DNA of 48,364 nucleotides from CADEFF01 sp964569315 (GCA_964569315.1 CAZMUZ010000015.1:1-48364), one strand, 5' to 3'; numbered from the stretch's first letter, positions 8,381 through 17,062 are shown. The notes: a model not told the origin generated them from the letters alone. Numbers and translations: made by a program.

Positions 8381-8448
8381 TGGTGCCGATGGATGCCTGG
8401 GTCGCCGATGGAACGAACGAAACGGGGCGAATCCGAAGTGGCGGTAAT

Positions 8449-8525
8449 TGGCGCGCCCGGAGAGACTCGAACTCCCAACCCCCAGATTCGTAGTCTGGTG
8501 CTCTATCCAGTTGAGCTACGGGCGC
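8449..8525 (-). tRNA. tRNA-Arg (anticodon ACG)
   Basis: Read on the minus strand this 77-nt sequence folds into a full cloverleaf: acceptor GCGCCCG (8525-8519) pairs with CGGGCGC (8459-8453), the D-arm is GCTC/GAGC, the anticodon arm is CCAGA-CTACGAA-TCTGG with anticodon ACG, and the T-arm contains TTCGAGT. The discriminator base is G and the CCA end is encoded (8451-8449). The A34 of ACG is expected to be deaminated to inosine by TadA, so that one tRNA reads CGU, CGC and CGA. No integrase or duplicated 3' end is seen nearby. Confidence 0.97.
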
Positions 8526-8648
8526 AGCATGCCGGGGGCGGCCCCCGCGACAGGCGGCGGACCCTACACGAAAGCGGGAAGCGCTGGCAAGCGCGGGGCC
8601 GATGCCAAAAAGACGTGCTAAACTGGGCGTCTAGCGGGGAATTCCCGC

Positions 8649-8678
8649 TTGTTGCGCGGCGGGCGGTTCCGTTACAAT
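8649..8678 (+). promoter_or_regulatory. Possible sigma-70 promoter before the large lipoprotein gene
   Basis: TTGTTG (8649-8654) and TACAAT (8673-8678) are separated by 18 nt, about 100 nt ahead of the lipoprotein start at 8778. The elements are moderate matches to consensus in an otherwise very GC-rich spacer. Confidence 0.4.
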
Positions 8679-8777
8679 CCGCGGGGCTTAAATCGGGGGA
8701 ACGGAACCGGCATGAGTACGGCCGGTGGCGCTGCTGGGGTGGCCCATTTCCGTTGAAGATCAGGGTGCAGCGATCTC

Positions 8778-9950
8778 ATGACAAATAAGCTGGTGCGCGC
8801 GTGCCTTGCCGGCGCCCTCCTGATCCTTGGAGGCTGCGCTTTCACCGACGAGGCGCTGGTGCCGTCGCTTTCGGGCGAGCCCGCCCCCTCGCAGACCCAG
8901 ACCGTGCAGGCGGCGCCGCTGGCACCGGGCACGACCGCGACGACGCCGGCGGCGCCGACCGCGCCCGCCGCCGTCTCCGTCGAGGGCAGCCCGCAGCAAT
9001 TCAACACCGGCGAATTCGAGCCGGGCGGCGTCACCCCCGGCCAGCCGACCGGAACCGCCGTCGGGGCCAAGGTCGACAGCCTCCGCGGCGACCTGATGCA
9101 GCTCCAGGCGAACGTCGCGAGCCAGAACGACCGGTTGCAGACCGTGCGCGCCCAGGCGGCGCAGAACGCGATCGGCTACCACAATACCGTGGGACAGATC
9201 GGCGCCAAGCTGCAGGTCGGCACCACGCCCGGCAATCCGATCCTGGTCTCGCAATGGAACGAGGCGCAGGCCCAGCTCCAGCAGGTCAATGTCGATCTCG
9301 GCCAGATGAACGGCCTCGCCAACGACGTGGCGGCGAGCGCCGCCATGTCGAGCTACCTCCTGGAGGCGACCCGCGCCGCCTTCGGCATCTCGGGCGCGGT
9401 CGACGAGGACCATCGCCAGCTCGCGATCCTCGAGGACGAGACCAACCGGACCACGGTGCTGATCGACCGGCTGCTGACCGAGCTCACCGAGGACATCGCG
9501 CGCCAGACCAACTATCTCGGCGCCGAGCGCAACAACCTCAACATGCTCGCGCTCGCCATCAACAACGGCGAGCTCTATGGCGCGAGCCTCGCCGGCCGGC
9601 AGTTCGCGCCGATCGCCCCGGGCTCGATCCCGGGCTCGGCGATCGCGAGCGGCCGTCCGCTGGTGCTGATCCGATTCGACCGGCAGAACGTCGATTACGA
9701 GCAGGCGCTCTTCGCCGCGGTGAGCGCGGCGCTCGACCGCCGGCCCGACGCCGCCTTCGATCTCGTGGCGGTGACGCCCGGCATCGGCAGCCAGGCGCAG
9801 ATCTCGCTCGCCCGCGAGGAATCGCGGCGCGACGCCGAGCGCGTGCTGCGCTCCCTCACCTCCATGGGGCTGTCGCCGAACCGGGTCAGCCTTTCGAGCA
9901 TGACGAGCCCGGCGGCGCAGACCAACGAAGTCCACCTTTACGTCCGATAG
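8778..9950 (+). CDS. Large lipoprotein with coiled-coil middle and OmpA-like C-terminus
   Basis: A 390-residue predicted lipoprotein. The signal peptide ends in LGGC (Cys20), followed by a Pro/Ala/Thr-rich linker (about 35-75), a Gln/Asn/Leu-rich helical region (about 95-250, probably coiled coil) and a compact C-terminal domain (about 290-390) beginning LVLIRFDRQNVDYEQAL. The C-terminal order (beta strand, helix, FDLVAVTPG strand, a helix with EESRRDAERVLRSL, a final strand VHLYVR) resembles an OmpA-like fold but lacks the usual NxxLSxxRA peptidoglycan motif in full. I infer an envelope role linking outer membrane and wall; the family is not recognised. Confidence 0.75.
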   Translation: MTNKLVRACLAGALLILGGCAFTDEALVPSLSGEPAPSQTQTVQAAPLAPGTTATTPAAPTAPAAVSVEGSPQQFNTGEFEPGGVTPGQPTGTAVGAKVDSLRGDLMQLQANVASQNDRLQTVRAQAAQNAIGYHNTVGQIGAKLQVGTTPGNPILVSQWNEAQAQLQQVNVDLGQMNGLANDVAASAAMSSYLLEATRAAFGISGAVDEDHRQLAILEDETNRTTVLIDRLLTELTEDIARQTNYLGAERNNLNMLALAINNGELYGASLAGRQFAPIAPGSIPGSAIASGRPLVLIRFDRQNVDYEQALFAAVSAALDRRPDAAFDLVAVTPGIGSQAQISLAREESRRDAERVLRSLTSMGLSPNRVSLSSMTSPAAQTNEVHLYVR

Positions 9951-9968
9951 ACCTCTACACCCGCTTCA

Positions 9969-10027
9969 CCCCGAAACCGGACCGGCGCCGCTCCCCTGAA
10001 GGGAACGGCGCCGGTTCCGTTTCGGGG
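9969..10027 (+). terminator. Long imperfect palindrome after the lipoprotein gene
   Basis: Arms CCCCGAAAC (9969-9977) and GTTTCGGGG (10019-10027) enclose inner arms ACCGGCGCCG and CGGCGCCGGT around a loop with its own small inverted repeat TCCCCTGAAGGGA. The total is 59 nt. It starts 18 nt after the stop codon. It may terminate transcription or be a member of a dispersed palindrome family; no T-run follows. Confidence 0.5.
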
Positions 10028-10178
10028 CCATGGCCCTGCCTCGCGATCGGGGTCGATCCCGGCGATCTGCCGCGACCCGCACGAGCGCGTGAGCGACGGG
10101 CGGTGGGCTGGCCCGCCGCCGAAAACGATGCCATGCTTCGCGCTCCTTCGCGTTCGATCCTGGGAAGGGGAACGGACC

Positions 10179-10631
10179 ATGCGCAGGGCGATCTTCCTTC
10201 TTTTCATCCTGCTGCTCGGCGGGCTGCTGCAGGGCGCGCCGGCGCTGCCCGCCCTCGCCGAGGAGGGCGCGGCGCTGCCGCCGGCCGACGCCGCCGCCAT
10301 CCGCAAGGTGATCGAGGACCAGATCGCCGCCTTCCGCAGCGACGACGGAACCCGCGCCTTCTCCTATGCCTCGCCGGTGATCCAGGACCGCTTCCGCACG
10401 CCGGAGAACTTCATGGAAATGGTGCGGACCGCCTATCCGCAGGTCTATCGGCCGCGCGGCCTCGAATTCCACGGCCTCGCCGACAGCCAGCAGGGCCCGA
10501 TCCAGGAAGTCATCGTGACCGGGCCCGACGGGGTGCCGGTGATGGCGCTCTATGTGATGGAGCGGCAGCCGGACGGGAGCTGGAAGATCAATGGCTGCTA
10601 TCTCGCGCGCATTCCCGACGAGAGCGCCTGA
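10179..10631 (+). CDS. DUF4864 domain exported protein
   Basis: A 150-residue protein with an N-terminal signal peptide (residues 1-28: basic MRR, a Leu-rich core, then ALPALAEE). The mature part fits DUF4864: IRKVIEDQIAAFRSDD, YASPVIQDRF, MVRTAYPQVYRP and a final WKINGCYLARI. It has a cystatin/NTF2-like alpha+beta look, and the family has no assigned function. A periplasmic location is inferred. The ATG at 10179 has AAGGGGAACGG upstream and gives a proper signal peptide. gpt starts 58 nt downstream on the same strand. Confidence 0.85.
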   Translation: MRRAIFLLFILLLGGLLQGAPALPALAEEGAALPPADAAAIRKVIEDQIAAFRSDDGTRAFSYASPVIQDRFRTPENFMEMVRTAYPQVYRPRGLEFHGLADSQQGPIQEVIVTGPDGVPVMALYVMERQPDGSWKINGCYLARIPDESA

Positions 10632-10689
10632 GGCTACACTCCAGGCTACATTCCCCGCCGCCTTCCTCCCGCAGCGACGCAGAGCCCGC

Positions 10690-11175
10690 ATGTCCGACAT
10701 CGCCCCGCCCGACAAGACCTTCCCGGTCACCTGGGAAGAGCTCCACCGCAACGCCAAGGCGCTCGCCTGGCGGCTGCTCGAAGCGGCCCCCTTCAAGGGC
10801 ATCGTCGCGGTGACGCGCGGCGGGCTGGTGCCGGCCGCGATCGTCGCGCGCGAGCTCGACGTCCGTCTCATCGATACGGTCTGCATCACGAGCTACGCCG
10901 AGTTCGAGCAGGGCAGCCTCACCGTGCTGAAGACGGTGCCGGGCGACGGCGCCGGCTGGCTCATCGTGGACGATCTCGTCGATACCGGCCGCACCGCGCG
11001 CAAGGTGCGCGAGCTCCTGCCGAAGGCGCATTTCGCGACGATCTATGCGAAGCCCGCCGGACGGCCGCTGGTCGACAGCTTCATCACGGAAGTGAGCCAG
11101 GACACCTGGATCCTGTTCCCCTGGGACATCGAGCCGCAATTCATCCAGCCGATCGCCAAGCGCCGGCGAGACTGA
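10690..11175 (+). CDS. gpt: Xanthine-guanine phosphoribosyltransferase
   Basis: A 161-residue type I phosphoribosyltransferase that salvages xanthine and guanine by joining them to PRPP to give XMP and GMP. The 5'-phosphate binding motif is LIVDDLVDTGRT (residues 91-102), VAVTRGGLVPA (39-49) forms the early loop, and the C-terminal FPWDIEPQ is typical of Gpt (E. coli Gpt is 152 residues). The enzyme is cytosolic or loosely membrane-associated. It follows the DUF4864 gene, and a shared transcript is possible. The assignment over other purine PRTs is supported by overall layout. Confidence 0.9.
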   Translation: MSDIAPPDKTFPVTWEELHRNAKALAWRLLEAAPFKGIVAVTRGGLVPAAIVARELDVRLIDTVCITSYAEFEQGSLTVLKTVPGDGAGWLIVDDLVDTGRTARKVRELLPKAHFATIYAKPAGRPLVDSFITEVSQDTWILFPWDIEPQFIQPIAKRRRD

Positions 11176-11286
11176 GCGGCGCCGGCAGCGCCCGCCGCCG
11201 CCCGCCCGTCCGCCGGCTTGCGCCAGCCGTCCCGCCCTCGATACCCTCGCAATGCGAGCCCAGGACCGCTTCTCCGGAGTGCCGCG

Positions 11287-12099
11287 ATGATTTCCGGGAC
11301 CTTCGATTTCGCCGGACGGGCGGTGCATCTGTCGGTGGCCGGCGACGGGCCGCCGATCCTGCTGGTCCACGGCACGCCCTTCTCCTCCCATGCCTGGCAC
11401 AGGATCGTGCCGCATCTCGCGCGGCGCCATCGGGTCCATTGCTTCGATCTGCTCGGCTATGGCCGATCGGAAATGCGGCCGGGCCAGGACGTCTCGCTCG
11501 GGGTGCAGAACCGCCTGCTCGGCGCGCTGCTCGACCATTGGCGGCTCGACCGGCCGCATATCGTCGGCCACGATTTCGGCGGCGCGACCGTGCTGCGGGC
11601 GCATCTGCTGGATGGGCGCGACTTCCGGAGCGTGACGCTCGTCGATCCCGTCGCCCTGGCACCCTGGGGCTCGCCCTTCGTCCAGCATGTGCGCGATCAC
11701 GAGGCCGCCTTCGCCGGCCTTCCCGACTATATCCATCGCGCGATCCTGCCGGCCTATCTCCGCGGCGCGATCCATCGGGCGATCCCCGATGCGGAGCTGG
11801 CGCCCTATCTCGAGCCGTGGCTCGGTCCGACCGGACAGCCGGCCTTCTACCGGCAGATCGCCCAGATGGACCGGCGCTACACCGACGAGATCGAGCCGCT
11901 TCTTTCCGGCATGCGGGCGCCGACCCTGATCCTCTGGGGCGAGGAGGATCGCTGGATCCCGATCGCGCAGGGACGGAAATTGCAGGCGCGCATCGGCGGC
12001 GCCCGGTTCGAAGCGGTGCCCGGGGCGGGACATCTCGTCCAGGAGGACGCGCCGGAGGCGATCCTCGCGGCGCTTGCCGATTTCCTGCCGCGCGACTGA
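11287..12099 (+). CDS. Alpha/beta hydrolase with aspartate nucleophile
   Basis: A 270-residue alpha/beta-hydrolase. The oxyanion motif is HGTP (28-31). The nucleophile elbow is GHDFGG with Asp96 rather than serine, the acid is probably Asp221 (EEDRWIP) and the base His249 (GAGHLVQED). An aspartate nucleophile is the mark of haloalkane dehalogenases, haloacetate dehalogenases and epoxide hydrolases, so a dehalogenase or epoxide hydrolase is more likely than an esterase. The cap domain spans about 125-200. The start at 11287 follows the family N-terminus. It is convergent with panC, with about 28 nt between the stops. Confidence 0.85.
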   Translation: MISGTFDFAGRAVHLSVAGDGPPILLVHGTPFSSHAWHRIVPHLARRHRVHCFDLLGYGRSEMRPGQDVSLGVQNRLLGALLDHWRLDRPHIVGHDFGGATVLRAHLLDGRDFRSVTLVDPVALAPWGSPFVQHVRDHEAAFAGLPDYIHRAILPAYLRGAIHRAIPDAELAPYLEPWLGPTGQPAFYRQIAQMDRRYTDEIEPLLSGMRAPTLILWGEEDRWIPIAQGRKLQARIGGARFEAVPGAGHLVQEDAPEAILAALADFLPRD

Positions 12100-12127
12100 T
12101 CCGCGGGCCCGGCCGGCGGCGGCCCGA

Positions 12128-12985
12128 TCACCGGTTCGCCGGCACCGGCCAGTTGTCGATGAGCCGCGTCTTGCCGAGCCAGACCGCCGCGAACAGCCGT
12201 GCCGGCCGGCCGAGCTTCGCCTGCGGCGTAAGGGTCGCCTCGTCGGCAAGCTCCAGATAATCGAGCCTGTCGAAGCCCGCGGCGCGCAGCGCCTTGCGGC
12301 CTTCCTCGAGCGCCGGCGCGGGCGATGCGCCGGCGGCGAGCTTCCGCGAAAGATCCTGCAGCAGCGTCGGCAGGGCGGCCGCGATCTTCCGTGCCGCGGG
12401 GTCGAGATAGCGATTGCGGGAGGAGAGCGCGAGCCCGTCCGGTTCGCGCAAGGTCGGCACCCCGACGATCTCGGTCGGAATGTCGAGATCGGTCGCGAGG
12501 CGGCGGATCACCTGAAGCTGCTGGAAATCCTTCTCGCCGAAATAGGCGCGGGCGGCGCCGGCCATGAGCAGCAACTTGGTCACCACCGTCGCCACCCCGT
12601 CGAAATGGCCCGGGCGATGCGGCCCGCAGAGATGCCGCGTGAGGCCGGCGACGCTGACGGCGGTGGCGAACCCTTCGGGATAGACCGCCTCGAGCGCGGG
12701 CGCGAAGAGGAGGTCGGCGCCGGCGCCGGCGAGCAGCGCCGCGTCGCCGGCCTCGTCGCGCGGATAGCGCTTGAAATCCTCGGCCGGCCCGAACTGCGTC
12801 GGGTTCACGAAGATGGTCGCGACGGCACGGCGGCAGTCGCGCCTGGCCGCGCGCACCAGCGCCAGATGCCCCTCATGGATCGCGCCCATCGTCGGCACCA
12901 GCCCGACGCTCTCGCCGGCGCTGCGCCAGGCGGCGACAGCGCCGCGCAGCTCGACGACGCCGCGAAGGATGGAGAGCTCGGTCAT
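12128..12985 (-). CDS. panC: Pantothenate synthetase
   Basis: A 285-residue pantothenate synthetase, which joins pantoate and beta-alanine with ATP to make pantothenate, the precursor of coenzyme A. The nucleotidyltransferase HIGH-type motif appears as MGAIHEGH (33-40), followed by VSIFVNP-like TIFVNPTQF, and FGEKDFQQLQ and SSRNRYL supply the ATP-binding KMSKS-equivalent region. The length is usual. panB lies 27 nt upstream on the same strand, so the two consecutive pathway steps form an operon. Confidence 0.96.
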   Translation of the reverse strand: MTELSILRGVVELRGAVAAWRSAGESVGLVPTMGAIHEGHLALVRAARRDCRRAVATIFVNPTQFGPAEDFKRYPRDEAGDAALLAGAGADLLFAPALEAVYPEGFATAVSVAGLTRHLCGPHRPGHFDGVATVVTKLLLMAGAARAYFGEKDFQQLQVIRRLATDLDIPTEIVGVPTLREPDGLALSSRNRYLDPAARKIAAALPTLLQDLSRKLAAGASPAPALEEGRKALRAAGFDRLDYLELADEATLTPQAKLGRPARLFAAVWLGKTRLIDNWPVPANR

Positions 12986-13012
12986 GCGCGGGCGCCGGTG
13001 CGGCCGGAGGCG

Positions 13013-13843
13013 TCAGGCCTTGGCCGGGAGCGGCGCGAAGCAATGCTCCGGCCCCGGAAAGCGGCGGTCGCGCACTTCGGCCGCATAGGCCGCCGCAGCC
13101 GCCGATAGCTGGTCGCCGAGCTCGGCATAGCGCTTCACGAATTTCGGCTGGAAGCCGTCGAACATGCCGGCAATGTCCTCGGTCACGAGCACCTGCCCGT
13201 CGCAGGCGGGCGAGGCGCCGATGCCGATCACCGGAACCGGCACGCGCTCGGCGATGGCGCGGCCGAGCGGCTCGACCACGCCTTCGAGCACGGTCGCGAA
13301 CGCACCCGCCTCGGCGACCGCCATCGCGTTCGCCATGATCGCATCGGCCTGCTGCGCATCGCGGCCGCGCGCGCGGAAGCCGCCCAGCACGTTGACCGAT
13401 TGCGGCGTGAGCCCGACATGGCCCATCACCGGGATGCCGCGCTGCGTCAGATAGGCGACGGTCTCGCCCATCTCGCGCCCGCCCTCGAGCTTGACCGCGG
13501 TGCAGCCGGTCTCGGCCATGATCCGCGCCGCCGCGCGATAGGCGGCCGCGGGCGATTCCTGATAGCTGCCGAACGGCATGTCCACCACGACCAGCGCGCG
13601 CTTGCTCGCGCGCGCCACCGCGGCGCCATGCTGGATCATCATGTCGAGCGTGACGGGAAGCGTCGTCTCGAAGCCGTAGAGGACCATGCCCACCGAATCC
13701 CCGACCAGCAGCAGATCGACATGGGGATCGAGACGGGCCGCAGTCGGCGCGGTATAGGCCGTCAGGCAGACGAGGGGCTGGCCGCCCTTGCGGGCCTTGA
13801 ATTCGGGCACGGTCATGCGCCCGTTCCGGCGGTCGGTGCTCAT
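13013..13843 (-). CDS. panB: 3-methyl-2-oxobutanoate hydroxymethyltransferase
   Basis: A 276-residue ketopantoate hydroxymethyltransferase, which transfers a hydroxymethyl group from 5,10-methylene-tetrahydrofolate to alpha-ketoisovalerate, the committed step to pantothenate. LLVGDSVGMVLYG (Asp of the metal site), VVDMPFGSYQ, VKLEGG and GHVGLTPQS are all present, and IGIGASPACDGQVLV is the closing motif. I chose the ATG at 13843 because GGAGGTGG lies just upstream and the encoded N-terminus fits the family; a longer reading is poorly supported. panC follows 27 nt downstream. Confidence 0.96.
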   Translation of the reverse strand: MSTDRRNGRMTVPEFKARKGGQPLVCLTAYTAPTAARLDPHVDLLLVGDSVGMVLYGFETTLPVTLDMMIQHGAAVARASKRALVVVDMPFGSYQESPAAAYRAAARIMAETGCTAVKLEGGREMGETVAYLTQRGIPVMGHVGLTPQSVNVLGGFRARGRDAQQADAIMANAMAVAEAGAFATVLEGVVEPLGRAIAERVPVPVIGIGASPACDGQVLVTEDIAGMFDGFQPKFVKRYAELGDQLSAAAAAYAAEVRDRRFPGPEHCFAPLPAKA

Positions 13844-14010
13844 TGCCACCTCCGCGCGGGGGGTCCCGTCCGGCACCGGTTTGCCGGCGTTGGCCCGCGC
13901 CTCAGCCAAGGTTTTACGCCGGTATGGTGCATTGCACAACGTTCTTCCGCAACGCAACCTGATGGGGCGATAGCGCTTCCGCCCGGCCCTGTCCGGTAAA
14001 CCCGCATATA

Positions 14011-14027
14011 GTTACGTGGCTCGTAAC
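14011..14027 (+). promoter_or_regulatory. Inverted repeat in the ggt leader, possible operator
   Basis: A perfect GTTACG-N5-CGTAAC inverted repeat lies 13 nt ahead of the ggt start codon, overlapping a TATAGT (14007-14012) that could be a -10 box. The size and spacing suit a dimeric TetR/MarR-like regulator; no regulator gene is adjacent. Confidence 0.45.
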
Positions 14028-14040
14028 AGAGGGGATTGCC

Positions 14041-15822
14041 ATGGCCGCCGCTCGTTCGACCCTTTCCGCCCTCTGGTTGGCCCTCCTTCTTGCCGGCTGC
14101 GCGTCCGTGGCCGACTGCCCGCCCGGCGCACTTGTCACCGGCGCGGCGGGCGAGCCCGCGCCCGAGGCCGGCAGCGGCTTCGCCGCCCTGCCGCTGCAGG
14201 AGGGCCGGCAGCAGATGGTGGTCACGGCCAATCCGTTCGCCTCCGAAGCGGCGCGCGAGATCCTGCGGAAGGGCGGCAGCGCGATCGATGCGGCGATCGC
14301 GGCGACCATGGTGCTGACGCTGGTCGAGCCGCAATCGGCGGGGATCGGCGGCGGCGGCTTCCTGCTGCATTACGCGGGCGCGAGCCGGGCCGTCAGCGCC
14401 TATGAAGGCCGCGAGACGGCGCCGGCCGCGGCGAAGCCCGACCGTTTCCTCGGGCCCGACGGCGAGCCGCTCGAATTCGAGGATGCGCAATCGGGCGGCA
14501 TCTCGGTGGGCGTGCCCGGGCTCCTCGCGATGTTCGCGCTCGCCCATGAGCGGCATGGCCGCCTGCCCTGGCGTTCGCTTTTCGAGCCCGCGATCGCGCT
14601 CGCCGAAAGCGGGTTCCCGATCTCGCCGCGGCTGCATGCGCTGCTGGCGGAAGACGAGATGCTGCGCCAGTCGCCGACCGCAGCGCGCTATTTCTACAGG
14701 CCGGACGGCACGCCCAGGCCCGAGGGCGAGATCCTTCGCAACCCGGCGCTCGCGCGGACCCTCGCCCTCATCGCCGAGGAGGGCACCGACCCCTTCTATC
14801 GCGGCGCCATCGCGGCGCGCATGGTCGCCGCCGTGCAGAATGCCTGGCGCCATCCGGGCGATCTCGCGCTCGGCGACCTCGCCGCCTACGAGGCCCGCGC
14901 GCCGGAGGCGCTCTGCGGCGACTACCGTCGCTGGCGGGTCTGCGCACCGCCGCCGCCGAGCTCGGGGGGCGTCGCCCTGCTGCAGATCCTGGACCTACTC
15001 GAACCTTACGGCCTCGGCCGCATGGCGCCGGAATCGCCCGAGGCCGTGCATCTCGTCGCCGAGGCGAGCCGGCTCGCCTTCGCCGATCGCGCCGCCTACC
15101 TGGCCGATGCGGATTTCGTCGCGGTGCCGGTCGCGGGGCTGCTGGACGAGGACTATCTCGAGACGCGCGGCGACGGGATCCATCGCGCCTGCAGCATGGG
15201 CCCGGCCGCCCCCGGCACGCCCCCCGATGCGATCGCGAGCGCCTTGCCGCCGGCGGGCTTCGAGCCGGTTTCCACCACGCAAGTCAGCATCGTCGACAGG
15301 TTCGGCGACGCTGTCAGCCTCACCGCCTCGATCGAAAGCGCGTTCGGCGCGCACATCATGGTCGACGGCTTCCTCCTCAACAACCAGCTCACCGATTTCG
15401 CCTTCCGGCCGACCGGGGACAGCGGCCCGGTCGCGAACCGTCTCGAGCCCGGCAAGCGGCCGCGCAGCTCCATGACCCCGACCATCGTGCTCGACGAGCA
15501 TGGCAAGCTCGCCGCCGTGACCGGATCGCCCGGCGGCTCCAGCATCATCGGCTATGTGGCGAAGGCGCTGGTGGCGATGCTCGACTGGAAGCTCGATCCC
15601 GCGGCCGCCGCGGCGCTGCCCAACTTCCTCAACCGCAACGGCCCGACCGAGCTCGAAGCCGATACGCCGCTGGTGGCGCTGGCCGCCGCGCTGCAGCAGC
15701 GCGGCCACGACGTCCGCATCGCGACGATGACGAGCGGCATCAACTCCATCCTGGTCCTGCCGGACGGCCGGTTGCAGGGCGGCGGCGATCCGCGCCGGGA
15801 GAGCGCCGCCCTCGGCGACTGA
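14041..15822 (+). CDS. ggt: Gamma-glutamyltransferase (lipoprotein form)
   Basis: A 593-residue gamma-glutamyltranspeptidase, an Ntn-hydrolase that cleaves glutathione and other gamma-glutamyl compounds in the periplasm. The propeptide self-cleaves before the catalytic threonine, here Thr413 in VSTTQVSIVD; GIGGGGFLL, NNQLTDF and the GSPGGSSIIGYV region (oxyanion loop) are also present. The signal peptide ends in LAGC, so the enzyme should be lipid-anchored rather than free as in E. coli. A perfect inverted repeat precedes the start and may be regulatory. The rlmI-like gene follows after 52 nt. Confidence 0.93.
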   Translation: MAAARSTLSALWLALLLAGCASVADCPPGALVTGAAGEPAPEAGSGFAALPLQEGRQQMVVTANPFASEAAREILRKGGSAIDAAIAATMVLTLVEPQSAGIGGGGFLLHYAGASRAVSAYEGRETAPAAAKPDRFLGPDGEPLEFEDAQSGGISVGVPGLLAMFALAHERHGRLPWRSLFEPAIALAESGFPISPRLHALLAEDEMLRQSPTAARYFYRPDGTPRPEGEILRNPALARTLALIAEEGTDPFYRGAIAARMVAAVQNAWRHPGDLALGDLAAYEARAPEALCGDYRRWRVCAPPPPSSGGVALLQILDLLEPYGLGRMAPESPEAVHLVAEASRLAFADRAAYLADADFVAVPVAGLLDEDYLETRGDGIHRACSMGPAAPGTPPDAIASALPPAGFEPVSTTQVSIVDRFGDAVSLTASIESAFGAHIMVDGFLLNNQLTDFAFRPTGDSGPVANRLEPGKRPRSSMTPTIVLDEHGKLAAVTGSPGGSSIIGYVAKALVAMLDWKLDPAAAAALPNFLNRNGPTELEADTPLVALAAALQQRGHDVRIATMTSGINSILVLPDGRLQGGGDPRRESAALGD

Positions 15823-15874
15823 CGAACGGCGGCGCCCTTGCCGCCTCCGGCGTCGCGTGCCACAACCGCCGCGC

Positions 15875-17062
15875 ATGACCGCCCGCCCCGCCATCCAGCT
15901 ACGACCCGGCACCCATCGCCGCGCCATGAGCGGCCACCCTTGGGTCTATTCGAACGAGATCGGCATGACGGCCGAGGCGAAGGCCTTGGCGCCCGGCACG
16001 GTCGTCCGGCTGCTGGCGCATGACGGGCGGCCGCTCGGCACGGCCATGTTCAACCCGCGCACCCTGATCGCGGCGCGCCTGCTGGCATCGGAGCCGGATG
16101 CGGTCATCGACCAGGATTTCTTCGTGCATCGGCTCGAGCGGGCGAAGGCGCTTCGCGACCGTCTCTATGGCGCACCGCATTACCGACTGATCCATGCCGA
16201 GGCGGACGGGCTGCCCGGTGCTGTGATCGACCGCTATGGCGATGTCGTCGCCCTGCAGCTTAACAGCGCCGGCATGGATGCGTTGACGGAGGCGCTTGTG
16301 GCGGCCCTCGAGACGGTGCTGTCGCCGGCCGCGATCCTGCTCCGGAACGACAGCGGCGCGCGCAGCCTCGAAGGGCTGCCGCTCGAGACGCGCTGGCTCA
16401 AGGGGGAGGCCCAGGGTCCGATCGAGATTGCGGAGAACGGCGCACGGTTCCTCGCCGATCTCGGCCAGGGGCAGAAGACCGGCTGGTTCTTCGACCAGCG
16501 GGAGAACCGTGCAAATGTCGCGGCCCTCGCCGAAGGTCACCGCATGCTCGATCTCTATTGCTATGCCGGGGGGTTCGCGATCCAGGCGGCGCTTGCCGGC
16601 GCCACCCAGACGACCGGCATCGACCGCTCGGAGCCGGCGCTCGCGCTGGCGGCCAGGGCCGCCGACCTCAACGGCGTCGGCAAGCGCTGCCGCTTCGCCC
16701 GCGGCGAGGTCTTCGCCGAGCTCGAGCGCCTGCGCGACGGCGGCGAGCGCTTCGGCGTCGTCGTCGCCGACCCGCCGGCTTTCGTGAAATCGAAGAAGGA
16801 TGTCGGCGCCGGCTCGCGCGCCTATCGCAAGCTCGCGCGGCTCGCGGCGAGCGTCACGGCACCGGGCGGATTTCTCTTCATCGCCTCCTGCTCGCACAAT
16901 ATGGAGGCGAACGCCTTCGCCGAGGAAGTGCGGCGCGGCCTGCAGGATGCGGGACGCACCGGCCGCATCCTGCGGCGAAGCGGCGCCGCGGCCGACCATC
17001 CCGTGCATCCGGCATTGCCGGAAAGCGCCTATCTCAAGGCCGAGCTGCTGCAGCTCGATTGA
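15875..17062 (+). CDS. rlmI: Class I SAM-dependent rRNA methyltransferase (RlmI-like)
   Basis: A 395-residue methyltransferase of the RlmI/RlmK family, which makes 5-methylcytosine (m5C1962 in E. coli) in 23S rRNA using S-adenosylmethionine. It has an N-terminal PUA domain (about 1-75, with HPWVYSNEI), a connecting domain, then GQKTGWFFDQRENR (about 198-211), the SAM site DLYCYAGGFAIQAA (about 225-238) and the catalytic-type DPPAFVKSKKD. The ATG at 15875 gives the usual start. Exact target position is inferred from the family and could differ; a related homologue is possible. Confidence 0.87.
   Translation: MTARPAIQLRPGTHRRAMSGHPWVYSNEIGMTAEAKALAPGTVVRLLAHDGRPLGTAMFNPRTLIAARLLASEPDAVIDQDFFVHRLERAKALRDRLYGAPHYRLIHAEADGLPGAVIDRYGDVVALQLNSAGMDALTEALVAALETVLSPAAILLRNDSGARSLEGLPLETRWLKGEAQGPIEIAENGARFLADLGQGQKTGWFFDQRENRANVAALAEGHRMLDLYCYAGGFAIQAALAGATQTTGIDRSEPALALAARAADLNGVGKRCRFARGEVFAELERLRDGGERFGVVVADPPAFVKSKKDVGAGSRAYRKLARLAASVTAPGGFLFIASCSHNMEANAFAEEVRRGLQDAGRTGRILRRSGAAADHPVHPALPESAYLKAELLQLD

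Noticed and set aside
8449..8525. Integration site at tRNA-Arg
   Set aside because: There is no integrase gene and no duplicated tRNA 3' end nearby, and flanking genes have normal composition.
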